From Thermoclostridium sp036562185 (lineage in GTDB: Bacteria; Bacillota; Clostridia; DSM-8532), in contig DATCKN010000061.1 in NCBI GenBank assembly GCA_036562185.1, positions 1 through 64,000 on the forward strand: a DNA stretch of 64,000 bases, given 5' to 3'. A model generated the notes under the pieces. The model ran no database searches and had not been told where the DNA came from. It worked only from the letters and a program-made list of their open reading frames with translations. Shown here in pieces: positions 26,250 to 33,587 of the stretch. The number at the start of each line of letters is the position of its first letter. The stretch's first letter is position 1. A program made the position numbers and the translations under genes.

Positions 26250-26284
26250 TTGCATATTTATACATAATGCTGTATAATTATAAA
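26250..26284 (+). promoter_or_regulatory. argGH promoter overlapped by two ARG-box-like operators
   Basis: TTGCAT (26250-26255), a 17-base spacer and a perfect TATAAT (26273-26278). Two palindromic sites cover both boxes: TGCATATTTATACA (26251-26264) and TGTATAATTATAAA (26271-26284). Their centres are 20 bases apart, as for tandem ArgR hexamer sites. ArgR binding with arginine would shut off transcription; this is inferred from the match. Confidence 0.65.
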
Positions 26285-26338
26285 TCAATATGTATTAAGT
26301 ATTCTGTATTATTCTAACATAGAATGGGGCGATTTTGT

Positions 26339-27562
26339 ATGGGTAAAAAGGAAAAAGTTGTACTGGCCTATTCGGGCGGTCTTGACACTTCCATTATTAT
26401 TCCATGGTTAAAGGAGAATTACGATTATGAAGTAATTGCAATGGCTGCTGATGTAGGGCAGGGCGAGGAACTTGATTCATTGCAGGAAAAAGCTATTAAA
26501 ACAGGTGCTTCAAAATTATATATAGAGGACTTGAAGGAAGAATTTGTCACAGATTATATTTTCCCTACTTTAAAGGCAGGAGCGGTGTACGAAGGTAAAT
26601 ACCTGCTGGGTACATCTTTTGCAAGGCCGATAATAGCAAAAAGATTGGTTGAAATTGCGAAAAAGGAAGGTGCGGTAGCCGTTGCCCACGGTTGCACCGG
26701 AAAGGGGAATGATCAGGTTCGTTTCGAACTGACAGTCAAAGCGCTTGCACCTGAATTAAAAATCATTGCGCCATGGAGGATTTGGGATATACGTTCCAGG
26801 GAAGACGAAATAGATTATGCTCAACAAAGGAATATTCCCGTTCCTGTTACAAAGAAGGACAATTACAGCCGCGACAGGAATCTGTGGCATTTAAGCCATG
26901 AAGGTTCGGAACTTGAAGATCCTTCAAATGAACCATTGTATGACAAGCTTTTAAAGCTGTCGGTTACGCCTGAAAAAGCACCCGATAAACCAACCTACAT
27001 CGAAATTGGTTTTGAGCAGGGTATACCCGTTTCAATAAACGGTGAAAAGCTTAAGCCTGTTGATCTTATATTGAAATTAAATCAAATTGGCGGAGAAAAC
27101 GGAATTGGTATTATTGATATCGTTGAAAACAGGCTGGTAGGAATGAAATCCCGCGGCGTATATGAAACCCCAGGCGGCACAATTTTATATGCAGCCCACC
27201 GTGAGCTTGAGCTCCTTTGTCTGGACAGGGACACTTTACACTATAAGGATATTATATCCCAACGTTTTGCTGAACTTGTATACTATGGCCAGTGGTTTAC
27301 ACCTCTTCGTGAAGCGCTCTCGGCTTTTGTTGATGTTACGCAGAAGAATGTTACAGGTACTGTAAAACTTAAGCTTTACAAAGGAAATATTATACCTGCA
27401 GGATCCTCTTCGCCTTATTCACTGTTTGATGAAGAATTGTGCACCTTTGGCGAAGATGATGTTTACAACCAGAAAGACGCTGAAGGCTTTATTAATTTAT
27501 TTGGCCTTCCTGTAAAAGTTCAGGCTATGATGAAAAAGAAAAACATGGAGGAACCCAAATGA
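26339..27562 (+). CDS. argG: Argininosuccinate synthase
   Basis: A 407-residue ATP-dependent ligase that joins citrulline and aspartate, the seventh step of arginine synthesis. The pyrophosphatase P-loop VVLAYSGGLDTSIIIPWL is at the N terminus, with VAHGCTGKGNDQVRFE and the citrulline-binding YSRDRNLWHLSHEG block. The start is ATG 26339-26341, nine bases after GGGGCG; another ATG at 26324 would add five residues. It is followed by argH with a four-base overlap. Confidence 0.96.
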   Translation: MGKKEKVVLAYSGGLDTSIIIPWLKENYDYEVIAMAADVGQGEELDSLQEKAIKTGASKLYIEDLKEEFVTDYIFPTLKAGAVYEGKYLLGTSFARPIIAKRLVEIAKKEGAVAVAHGCTGKGNDQVRFELTVKALAPELKIIAPWRIWDIRSREDEIDYAQQRNIPVPVTKKDNYSRDRNLWHLSHEGSELEDPSNEPLYDKLLKLSVTPEKAPDKPTYIEIGFEQGIPVSINGEKLKPVDLILKLNQIGGENGIGIIDIVENRLVGMKSRGVYETPGGTILYAAHRELELLCLDRDTLHYKDIISQRFAELVYYGQWFTPLREALSAFVDVTQKNVTGTVKLKLYKGNIIPAGSSSPYSLFDEELCTFGEDDVYNQKDAEGFINLFGLPVKVQAMMKKKNMEEPK

Positions 27563-28935
27563 AATTATGGGGCGGTCGCTTTTCAAAAAACACTGATAAA
27601 TTAACCGATGATTTTAATTCATCAATCAGATTTGACAGCCGTCTTTATAAACATGATATAAAAGGCAGCATTGCCCATGCAAAAATGCTTGGCAAGTGCG
27701 GAATTATTTCCATGGAAGAATCAAGCCTTATATGCCGGGCCCTTGAAGAAATCCTTACGGACATTGAAAACGGAAATATTGATTTTGATATTGACGCTGA
27801 AGACATACACATGAACATTGAAAAAATATTAATAGCAAGAATCGGCGACACCGGCAAAAAACTTCATACAGGAAGAAGCCGCAATGACCAGGTTGCCCTT
27901 GATATCCGCATGTATTTGAAAGATGAGATTAATATTATCAAGGGCATGATTTTAGATTTAATCACCGTCTTAATCAAAACAGCCGAGAACAACATTGATA
28001 CTATAATGCCTGGTTACACTCACCTTCAGCGGGCCCAACCCATAACCCTGGCCCACCATGTAATGGCTTATGTACAGATGTTTGACAGGGATTACAGCCG
28101 TTTATCAGATTGCTTTAAAAGGCTTGATGTTATGCCTTTGGGTTCGGGCGCTCTTGCAGGTACAACTTATAATCTGGACAGATATTATGTTGCATCCGAA
28201 CTCGGGTTTTCTTCAATAACCGAAAACAGTATTGACGCTGTTTCTGACAGGGATTTCTTACTTGAATTAAGTTCAGACCTGTCAATATTAATGATGCATT
28301 TAAGCCGGTTCTGTGAAGAAATTATACTTTGGTGTTCTTATGAGTTTTCTTTTATTGAACTCGACGATGCATACAGTACAGGCAGCAGCATAATGCCTCA
28401 GAAGAAAAATCCGGACGTGGCCGAACTTATTCGTGGAAAAACCGGCAGAGTATATGGTAATTTAATGTCCCTGCTGACAGTTATGAAGGGTCTTCCCCTT
28501 GCATACAACAAGGACATGCAGGAAGATAAGGAAGCCATTTTTGATTCCATAGATACGGTAAAAGCCTGTTTGCCTGTTTTTACCCAGATGATTGCCACCA
28601 TAAAAGTGCGTAAGGATAAAATGCTTTCGGCTGCTAAAGGCGGTTTTACCAACGCAACCGATGTGGCAGATTACCTGGTTAAAAAAGGTGTTCCCTTCAG
28701 GGATTCTCACTTTATTGTAGGCAAGCTTGTGGCTTATTGCATAGAAAACGGTAAAAATATTGAGGATATGGATATTAATGAGCTTAAGAAATTCTCAGAC
28801 AAGTTCGGTAATGATGTTTATGAGTCGATTTCTCTTGAAGCTTGCGTAAATGAACGAAAACTTCCGGGAGGCCCTTCATTTGAAACGGTGTCTGCTTCCA
28901 TACAAAAGATAAAGGAATTTTATAATATAAAATAA
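27559..28935 (+). CDS. argH: Argininosuccinate lyase
   Basis: This 458-residue fumarase-superfamily enzyme splits argininosuccinate to arginine and fumarate. It opens MKLWGGRFSKNTDKL, contains HTGRSRNDQVALD, TPGYTHLQ-like MPGYTHLQRAQPITLAHH and the lyase signature SSIMPQKKNPDVAELIRGK. Its ATG overlaps the argG TGA and has GGAGG upstream. A terminator follows 50 bases later. Nothing else of the arginine pathway is in the window, so earlier genes must lie elsewhere. Confidence 0.96.
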   Translation: MKLWGGRFSKNTDKLTDDFNSSIRFDSRLYKHDIKGSIAHAKMLGKCGIISMEESSLICRALEEILTDIENGNIDFDIDAEDIHMNIEKILIARIGDTGKKLHTGRSRNDQVALDIRMYLKDEINIIKGMILDLITVLIKTAENNIDTIMPGYTHLQRAQPITLAHHVMAYVQMFDRDYSRLSDCFKRLDVMPLGSGALAGTTYNLDRYYVASELGFSSITENSIDAVSDRDFLLELSSDLSILMMHLSRFCEEIILWCSYEFSFIELDDAYSTGSSIMPQKKNPDVAELIRGKTGRVYGNLMSLLTVMKGLPLAYNKDMQEDKEAIFDSIDTVKACLPVFTQMIATIKVRKDKMLSAAKGGFTNATDVADYLVKKGVPFRDSHFIVGKLVAYCIENGKNIEDMDINELKKFSDKFGNDVYESISLEACVNERKLPGGPSFETVSASIQKIKEFYNIK

Positions 28936-28984
28936 AACAAGCACCAAAGTCGGGTGTTCCATCAGGAAGTTTTCGTTATACAGC

Positions 28985-29023
28985 AGACGGTGTAGCTGGA
29001 TCGCTATACCGTCTTTCTGTTTT
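28985..29023 (+). terminator. Terminator of argGH
   Basis: AGACGGTGTAGC and GCTATACCGTCT pair over 12 bases (one G-T) with a six-base loop, then TTCTGTTTT. It lies 50 bases after the argH stop. Confidence 0.8.
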
Positions 29024-29310
29024 CATTCACTATACATTGCTATATCCTTACCCGTTCTTTTTTCGCAGCCAGGAATATTAAGTGCTTCCATAATAATTAG
29101 TAATAAAATTCAAGACGGTATGAATAATTCTGCCATCTGTTCGCTTTCAGCCAATTGATCGAGGAACATTGTCAACATCCGATGAACTGCCCGGGTCTTC
29201 ATTAAGCATGGCGATGTAAAGCCTATAACGAAAAATGCAGTAGAAGCAGTAATGTCAGATAATGATTAACCTTTATGGAAACCAAGAACTTATCGTGAAA
29301 GAAAGTAATT
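29024..29310. other. Gap between argH and the next gene: no intact gene, possible coding relic
   Basis: No complete gene is seen. On the plus strand, codons from about 29193 read TARVFIKHGDVKPITKNAVE AVMSDND, then a stop, then LWKPRTYRERK and another stop at about 29310; the interruption and lack of a start suggest a decayed gene. I cannot assign a family. The rest of the gap is AT-rich with no promoter I trust. Confidence 0.35.
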
Positions 29311-29357
29311 AAATCGGCATAGACGGTAATATATACCATACTATGCCGATTTTTCCC
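29311..29357 (+). terminator. Hairpin with T-run in the argH gap
   Basis: AAATCGGCATAG (29311-29322) pairs perfectly with 29341-29352, with an 18-base loop; TTTTT overlaps the second arm. It sits just after the putative relic's last stop, as if it were that gene's old terminator. Confidence 0.5.
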
Positions 29358-29420
29358 ACTCTTCAACTGTAGCTTCTATTACGCCGCCTTTAGCCTCTGA
29401 CAGAATGTAAAAGAAAAGAA

Positions 29421-29455
29421 AGTAAAATAAAACTCCGGTTTTAGCTTCCGGAGTT
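29421..29455 (-). terminator. Terminator behind the 106-residue protein gene
   Basis: AACTCCGG (29431-29438) and CCGGAGTT (29448-29455) pair with a nine-base loop. The minus strand continues TTATTTTAC. The hairpin begins two bases past the stop codon. Confidence 0.8.
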
Positions 29456-29457
29456 TC

Positions 29458-29778
29458 TTAGTATGGCTTTGCCTTTTTATCTAAAGCTTTCCCCATGCTA
29501 TACCAGGAATCCCGAAGCTTCTTTCTCATATTTTCATCCAGTGTGCTTTCAATAACATCATTAAACTGTCTGCGCATTCTATGATATTCTTTAATGTCAA
29601 AATCCTCTCTCTCAAGTAACGCTTCCATATCTTCAAGCCATGTCTGCAGGTAATCCATACCCATGAATTCAGTAGAAGCCTTTCTTTTTAAATGGGCTAC
29701 AACAAGCTTTACCGCCTTTCTTTTTACGTCAGCATCTGTTAATTGTCTGTTTTCTTTTTTTTCTGTTTTGGTGCTCAT
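29458..29778 (-). CDS. Small basic helical protein, unknown function
   Basis: A 106-residue soluble protein of no family I recognise. It is rich in Lys, Arg, Glu and Asp and predicted helical, with MGMDYLQTWLEDMEALLERE and YHRMRRQFNDVIESTLDENM as its most patterned parts. No signal, membrane helix or cysteine is seen. The start is ATG 29776-29778 with AAGGAG eight bases upstream; nine more codons are open upstream. It is monocistronic with a strong terminator. A perfect palindrome AGTTTACTGTATAAACT lies at 29885-29901 upstream and may be an operator. Confidence 0.7.
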   Translation of the reverse strand: MSTKTEKKENRQLTDADVKRKAVKLVVAHLKRKASTEFMGMDYLQTWLEDMEALLEREDFDIKEYHRMRRQFNDVIESTLDENMRKKLRDSWYSMGKALDKKAKPY

Positions 29779-30164
29779 CACCAATACTCCTTTCTTTCCC
29801 TCCATTTTTTATTGTCATGCAAAAACTAAAATTATCCTGTAATGGTCTTTTGTTATTAAAACAATATAAACCATTTCTTGTAACAGTTTACTGTATAAAC
29901 TATTACCAAGCCTGGTTTCATCCATCACAAAAAAATATTCTATTCCTGCAGTAAATTCTGCAATACGATTTAACCAAGAGACGTACACATAAAAAGATAA
30001 ATGAATGGTTATCCAATATAAAATTATATCAGATAACCATATTATACCTTAATATTTTAAAAAAAGCAAACTAGTCTTTGTTTATCCTGTAAATATATTG
30101 TAAGATTTGAAGGATTTGCTTCGTTTTGCTTGGTTTTGGAGCCTTTTTCATTTCAAATCAATTG
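29779..30164. other. Gap without a gene, upstream of the 106-residue protein
   Basis: Very AT-rich. It holds the palindrome AGTTTACTGTATAAACT (29885-29901) and a nine-base-pair hairpin ATGGTTATC/GATAACCAT at about 30005-30046, which could end the deacetylase transcript coming from the right. I see no further reading frame with a ribosome site. Confidence 0.45.
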
Positions 30165-31307
30165 TTATTGCTTCTTATATGTAATTAATTTCTTTCCATT
30201 TAATTTTGACGTATCTATTTTGCTTTCCATACCTTCGGGTACAACAACGGTAGATGGGTCTCCGTCACTTATATACATTCTTTCCCTGGTCATTTTGGGA
30301 AGCCAGAATGTCAGGTCATAAGCTTCCTGAATTTTTCCCTGGGCACGGATGCGTCCTACATATGTAGGATTATAATCCACATGAATCGACGGTTTGCTTG
30401 GCTGTGCGCCGACAGCCATTATGGTTTCATTGTTATATTCCACACCTTCATACATACCTCTTACCATTGCATTGCGTAAACTTTCTTCCGGCCTGTTTCC
30501 AAACGGCAACGCAAATGAATAAAAGCTTACTCCTTCGATTATTTCTCTCAGTCTCTTTTCATTTTTGCCAAGCTTTTCATTTATTTGCTCCTTGCTTTGG
30601 GCAGTGCTGAAATCAAAATGTCCCCATGAATGGTTGCCTACTTCAAATCCATAGCTTAAAAGAATTTCAAGCCTTTCCTTAAGTGTCCCGGCTCCTTCAA
30701 AAGTCTTGTTTTCTTTGTCCATGTTCAGATAAAATATGCCTTTCAGACCAAAATCCGGGTGTCTTTCATTAAACTTAATCATTATTCCCACAGCAGATTT
30801 CGGGTTTACTACAAGTTTCCCGTTCTCTTCAATAAGGTTGAATTGCCCGGCCGTTCCGTCATCAAAGGAAAAAACCATTGGCTTTGTCCCTGCCGGAACA
30901 TCAATATTGTGATCTATAAAATCACGCATGCTAATAAGCCTGTAACCTTCATTATAGAGCGTTTCAAGCAACTCCTCAAAATCGCTGAATGAAGTAGTGT
31001 ATTGGTTGTCGGTTGTATCAGCCAAATCTTCTATAAAATTATGAAACATAACAATGGGAATTTCCCCTGCTTCATTTGGCTGAACAACTGAGTAGTCTAC
31101 GGGTTCGCGGTTTTCTGCAGGTTTTTCGGTAGGTGTCGGAACCTCAGGCTGTTTAGTTGGCTCAGGATTCTGTGCTGCCTGAGTTACCTGAGGTGCTGAA
31201 GGCGTAGGTGTTGAACCAACGTTTTTTCCCTCTTTTTTGGTGCACGATATAATAAGAAATATTATTAAGACCAATGCAACAAATACAACAAATTTTCGAA
31301 ATCTCAT
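30165..31307 (-). CDS. Polysaccharide deacetylase lipoprotein
   Basis: The 380-residue product is a lipoprotein: basic start, hydrophobic helix, lipobox LIISC with Cys22, then a Pro/Thr/Gln-rich linker (about 30-70). The NodB-type deacetylase domain has the metal Asp-Asp in MVFSFDDGTAG and the H-x3-H pair in GNHSWGHFD. Such enzymes remove N- or O-acetyl groups from cell-wall or plant polysaccharides outside the cell. The ATG has AGGAGTG upstream. It follows cobO by 21 bases and is probably on the same transcript, though no functional link is obvious. Confidence 0.87.
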   Translation of the reverse strand: MRFRKFVVFVALVLIIFLIISCTKKEGKNVGSTPTPSAPQVTQAAQNPEPTKQPEVPTPTEKPAENREPVDYSVVQPNEAGEIPIVMFHNFIEDLADTTDNQYTTSFSDFEELLETLYNEGYRLISMRDFIDHNIDVPAGTKPMVFSFDDGTAGQFNLIEENGKLVVNPKSAVGIMIKFNERHPDFGLKGIFYLNMDKENKTFEGAGTLKERLEILLSYGFEVGNHSWGHFDFSTAQSKEQINEKLGKNEKRLREIIEGVSFYSFALPFGNRPEESLRNAMVRGMYEGVEYNNETIMAVGAQPSKPSIHVDYNPTYVGRIRAQGKIQEAYDLTFWLPKMTRERMYISDGDPSTVVVPEGMESKIDTSKLNGKKLITYKKQ

Positions 31308-31328
31308 CTTCTGTACACTCCTGACAAA

Positions 31329-31868
31329 TTAATATTCTATGCCGTATCTTGCTTTAATACCCCTGTCGTACGGGTGTTTCAACGAACACATTTTGGTAAT
31401 GTAGTCAGATGCTTCATAGAAAGCTGCCGGAGCATCTCTGCCCGTGCAAACAACCTCTACATTGGCAGGCCTTTTTATTATATCGCTCAAAACTTCATTG
31501 GATTCAAGCAACCCGCATTGAATGCAATCCAGTATTTCGTCAAGTATTACAATATCATACTTGCCTGAATGCAGTTCTGCTGCAATTATCCTCCAACCAT
31601 TCATAATATCCTCTTTTGTTTCCAGGAGCTCTTTTTCGGTCATGTTCCAAAGGAATTTTCCGTGGCGCTGAACCGGCCTGAAAAAAAGAAGCTTTTCGCC
31701 GAAACATTTTTCAAGGATATTTTTTTCTCCGGTATCCGAAGTTTTCAAAAACTGCGCAAAAAAGACCTTATAATCACGGCCGAGAGCCCTTATTGCCAGG
31801 CCGGCCGCCGCAGTTGTTTTCCCCTTGCCATTACCAATGTAAAGGTGAATCATACCCGTTCTGTCCAT
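31329..31868 (-). CDS. cobO: Cob(I)yrinic acid a,c-diamide adenosyltransferase
   Basis: A 179-residue CobA/CobO/BtuR-type P-loop enzyme that moves adenosyl from ATP to cob(I)alamin or its precursor. The Walker A is YIGNGKGKTTAAAGLA, and DIVILDEILDCIQCGLL is the Walker B region. GRDAPAAFYEASDYIT and the tail HPYDRGIKARYGIEY match the family end. The ATG follows GGGG, and a near-consensus promoter lies 67-95 bases upstream. No other cobalamin gene or B12 riboswitch is in view, so it may serve salvage. Confidence 0.92.
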   Translation of the reverse strand: MDRTGMIHLYIGNGKGKTTAAAGLAIRALGRDYKVFFAQFLKTSDTGEKNILEKCFGEKLLFFRPVQRHGKFLWNMTEKELLETKEDIMNGWRIIAAELHSGKYDIVILDEILDCIQCGLLESNEVLSDIIKRPANVEVVCTGRDAPAAFYEASDYITKMCSLKHPYDRGIKARYGIEY

Positions 31869-31934
31869 ATAAAATCCCCATTAAACCGAAACTCATATTT
31901 CGGGGTCTAATCATCAGATTAACGGCATGGCTAT

Positions 31935-31963
31935 ATTATAAACCATAATTCTAACTGTATCAA
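31935..31963 (-). promoter_or_regulatory. Promoter for cobO and the deacetylase gene
   Basis: TTGATA (31958-31963), a 17-base spacer and a perfect TATAAT (31935-31940) on the minus strand. The ~60-base leader contains a small hairpin (CCGAAA...TTTCGG). Confidence 0.75.
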
Positions 31964-32026
31964 GAATATGGAACAGTTGTATTTCTGTTCACAGGAACTA
32001 ATTAGTTATGCTGGTATATATTATAA

Positions 32027-32920
32027 TCAAGCTTTATATATTTCAAACCCTTCGGTACTTTTGCGGATTTTTAGGCGCTCACCGCCCTGGATTTTCATGG
32101 CCTCGATATATTCTTCTGGTATTTTTATTCTGCCTTTGTTGTCAATAACCGCGTATTCCTCATGGGACTCAGTTGGTTGTGCAATATCATTCAGCTGAGA
32201 CAGTCTTTTCTGGTAATCCTCCTTTTTCAGCATTTCACTGCCGATCATACCATCACTGATGAATATCACCCGCTCCACCATCGATGCAATTTTCAGATCA
32301 TGTGTTACGATAACTATTGTTACGCCAAGATCCTTGTTCAGCTTTTCAAACAGTTCCATGATTCTATAGGTGTTTTTTGTGTCCACAGCACCGGTTGGCT
32401 CGTCGGCAAGAATAAGCTTAGGATTATTCGCAAGCGCAATGGCAATTGCAACCCGCTGCTGTTCTCCGCCCGACAGCTCCCCCAGCTTACTTTTATACCT
32501 GTTCTTCAGTCCAACCATATCCAGCAGCTCTCTGGCCCTGTCCCTGCGATTTTTCATACCGGTAATCATCATCGGCACCTGCACATTCAACTCGGCCGAC
32601 AAATAAGGCAACAGGTTTCTTGCCTTGTTCTGCCAGACAAAACCTATTGTTTCCCTGTTATATTTTTTCAGTTGCTTATCATTGAACTTTAAAAGGTTTT
32701 TCCCGTCCACATGGATGGAACCTGCCGAAGGCCGATCGAGGCCAGCGATGATGTTCAGCAGGGTTGATTTTCCACTGCCGCTTTTACCTATAATTGCGGT
32801 CAGCTCACCTTTTTGTATTTTAAGATCCAGCCCCTGCAAAGCCACTACTTCGGTTTCCTTCGTCTTATATATTTTTACCAGGTTGTCACAGGATATCATA
32901 GGCACAGACTCATGCGACAT
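32027..32920 (-). CDS. ABC transporter ATPase with C-terminal AbrB-like domain
   Basis: A 297-residue LolD/MacB-type ATPase. Walker A is IIGKSGSGKSTLL, Q-loop GFVWQNKARN, signature LSGGEQQRVAIAIAL, Walker B LILADEPTGAVD and switch His VIVTHD. After the ABC domain (about 8-230) and a linker comes a ~44-residue tail: EEYAVIDNKGRIKIPEEYIE and GGERLKIRKSTEGFEIYK. This has the swapped-hairpin AbrB/MazE pattern (xxGRIxIPxE, then GxxL). AbrB domains bind DNA as dimers, so the fusion is unusual. The start is ATG 32918-32920 behind GGGGTG. It overlaps the preceding ATPase gene. Confidence 0.87.
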   Translation of the reverse strand: MSHESVPMISCDNLVKIYKTKETEVVALQGLDLKIQKGELTAIIGKSGSGKSTLLNIIAGLDRPSAGSIHVDGKNLLKFNDKQLKKYNRETIGFVWQNKARNLLPYLSAELNVQVPMMITGMKNRRDRARELLDMVGLKNRYKSKLGELSGGEQQRVAIAIALANNPKLILADEPTGAVDTKNTYRIMELFEKLNKDLGVTIVIVTHDLKIASMVERVIFISDGMIGSEMLKKEDYQKRLSQLNDIAQPTESHEEYAVIDNKGRIKIPEEYIEAMKIQGGERLKIRKSTEGFEIYKA

Positions 32921-33587
32921 CAATTATCACCCCGTCCTCAAGTGTAAAGATCCTGTCGGCTATTCCCATCATGCTGGGGTCATGGGTACACATAATAACA
33001 GTAGTTTTTTCATGGACAACCAAATCCCTGAACAATTTCACAACCCGAAGCCCGGTATTTGTATCCAGTTCGGCAGTAGGCTCATCTGCCAGAAGCAGCA
33101 CAGGCCTGTGGGCGATAGCCCTTGCTATTGCGACACGCTGTTGCTCCCCGCCCGACATTTCTCCGGGATAATGCTTCATTCTTTTCTTCAACCCAACAAA
33201 TTCAAGGCATTCTTCAACCCTTTTTTTTCTTTCCCTGGCATTATATTTTGAAATCCGAAGGGCAAAATCAACATTTTCAAAAGCCGTCATACTGGAAACA
33301 AGGGCAACCGACTGAAAAACGAAGCCAAGCTTGCTCCTGCGAAGGGCATCCCTTTTTCTTTCCGGCATGCCCGTAATATCCTGGCCGTCAAAGATCACTT
33401 TACCGGTATTAGGCCTGTCAAGCGCGCCAAGGATATTCAGAAGCGTGGTCTTGCCCGACCCGGACGGCCCCATCAGGATGTTGAATGTACCTTTTCCGAT
33501 CTCCATATTAATACCTTTTAATACATCAATAACCGTACTGCCAACCTTAAACGAACGATATATATTTTCAGCCAGCAATATGTCCAT
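32910..33587 (-). CDS. ABC transporter ATPase (LolD/MacB type)
   Basis: A 225-residue stand-alone ATPase with Walker A LMGPSGSGKTTLL, Q-loop GFVFQSVALV, signature MSGGEQQRVAIARAI, Walker B LLLADEPTAELD and switch His IMCTHD. All catalytic residues are intact. Its ATG overlaps the permease stop (TAATG), and its stop overlaps the second ATPase gene, so the three genes are translationally coupled. With the second ATPase it could form a heterodimer driving the single large permease. Confidence 0.9.
   Translation of the reverse strand: MDILLAENIYRSFKVGSTVIDVLKGINMEIGKGTFNILMGPSGSGKTTLLNILGALDRPNTGKVIFDGQDITGMPERKRDALRRSKLGFVFQSVALVSSMTAFENVDFALRISKYNARERKKRVEECLEFVGLKKRMKHYPGEMSGGEQQRVAIARAIAHRPVLLLADEPTAELDTNTGLRVVKLFRDLVVHEKTTVIMCTHDPSMMGIADRIFTLEDGVIIDVA

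Noticed and set aside
26098..26338. T-box leader upstream of argG
   Set aside because: No T-box sequence or terminator pair is present; the ARG-box-like sites explain control better.
29885..29901. Palindrome AGTTTACTGTATAAACT as a LexA or BlaI operator
   Set aside because: It matches neither consensus well enough; it is noted only as an unassigned palindrome.
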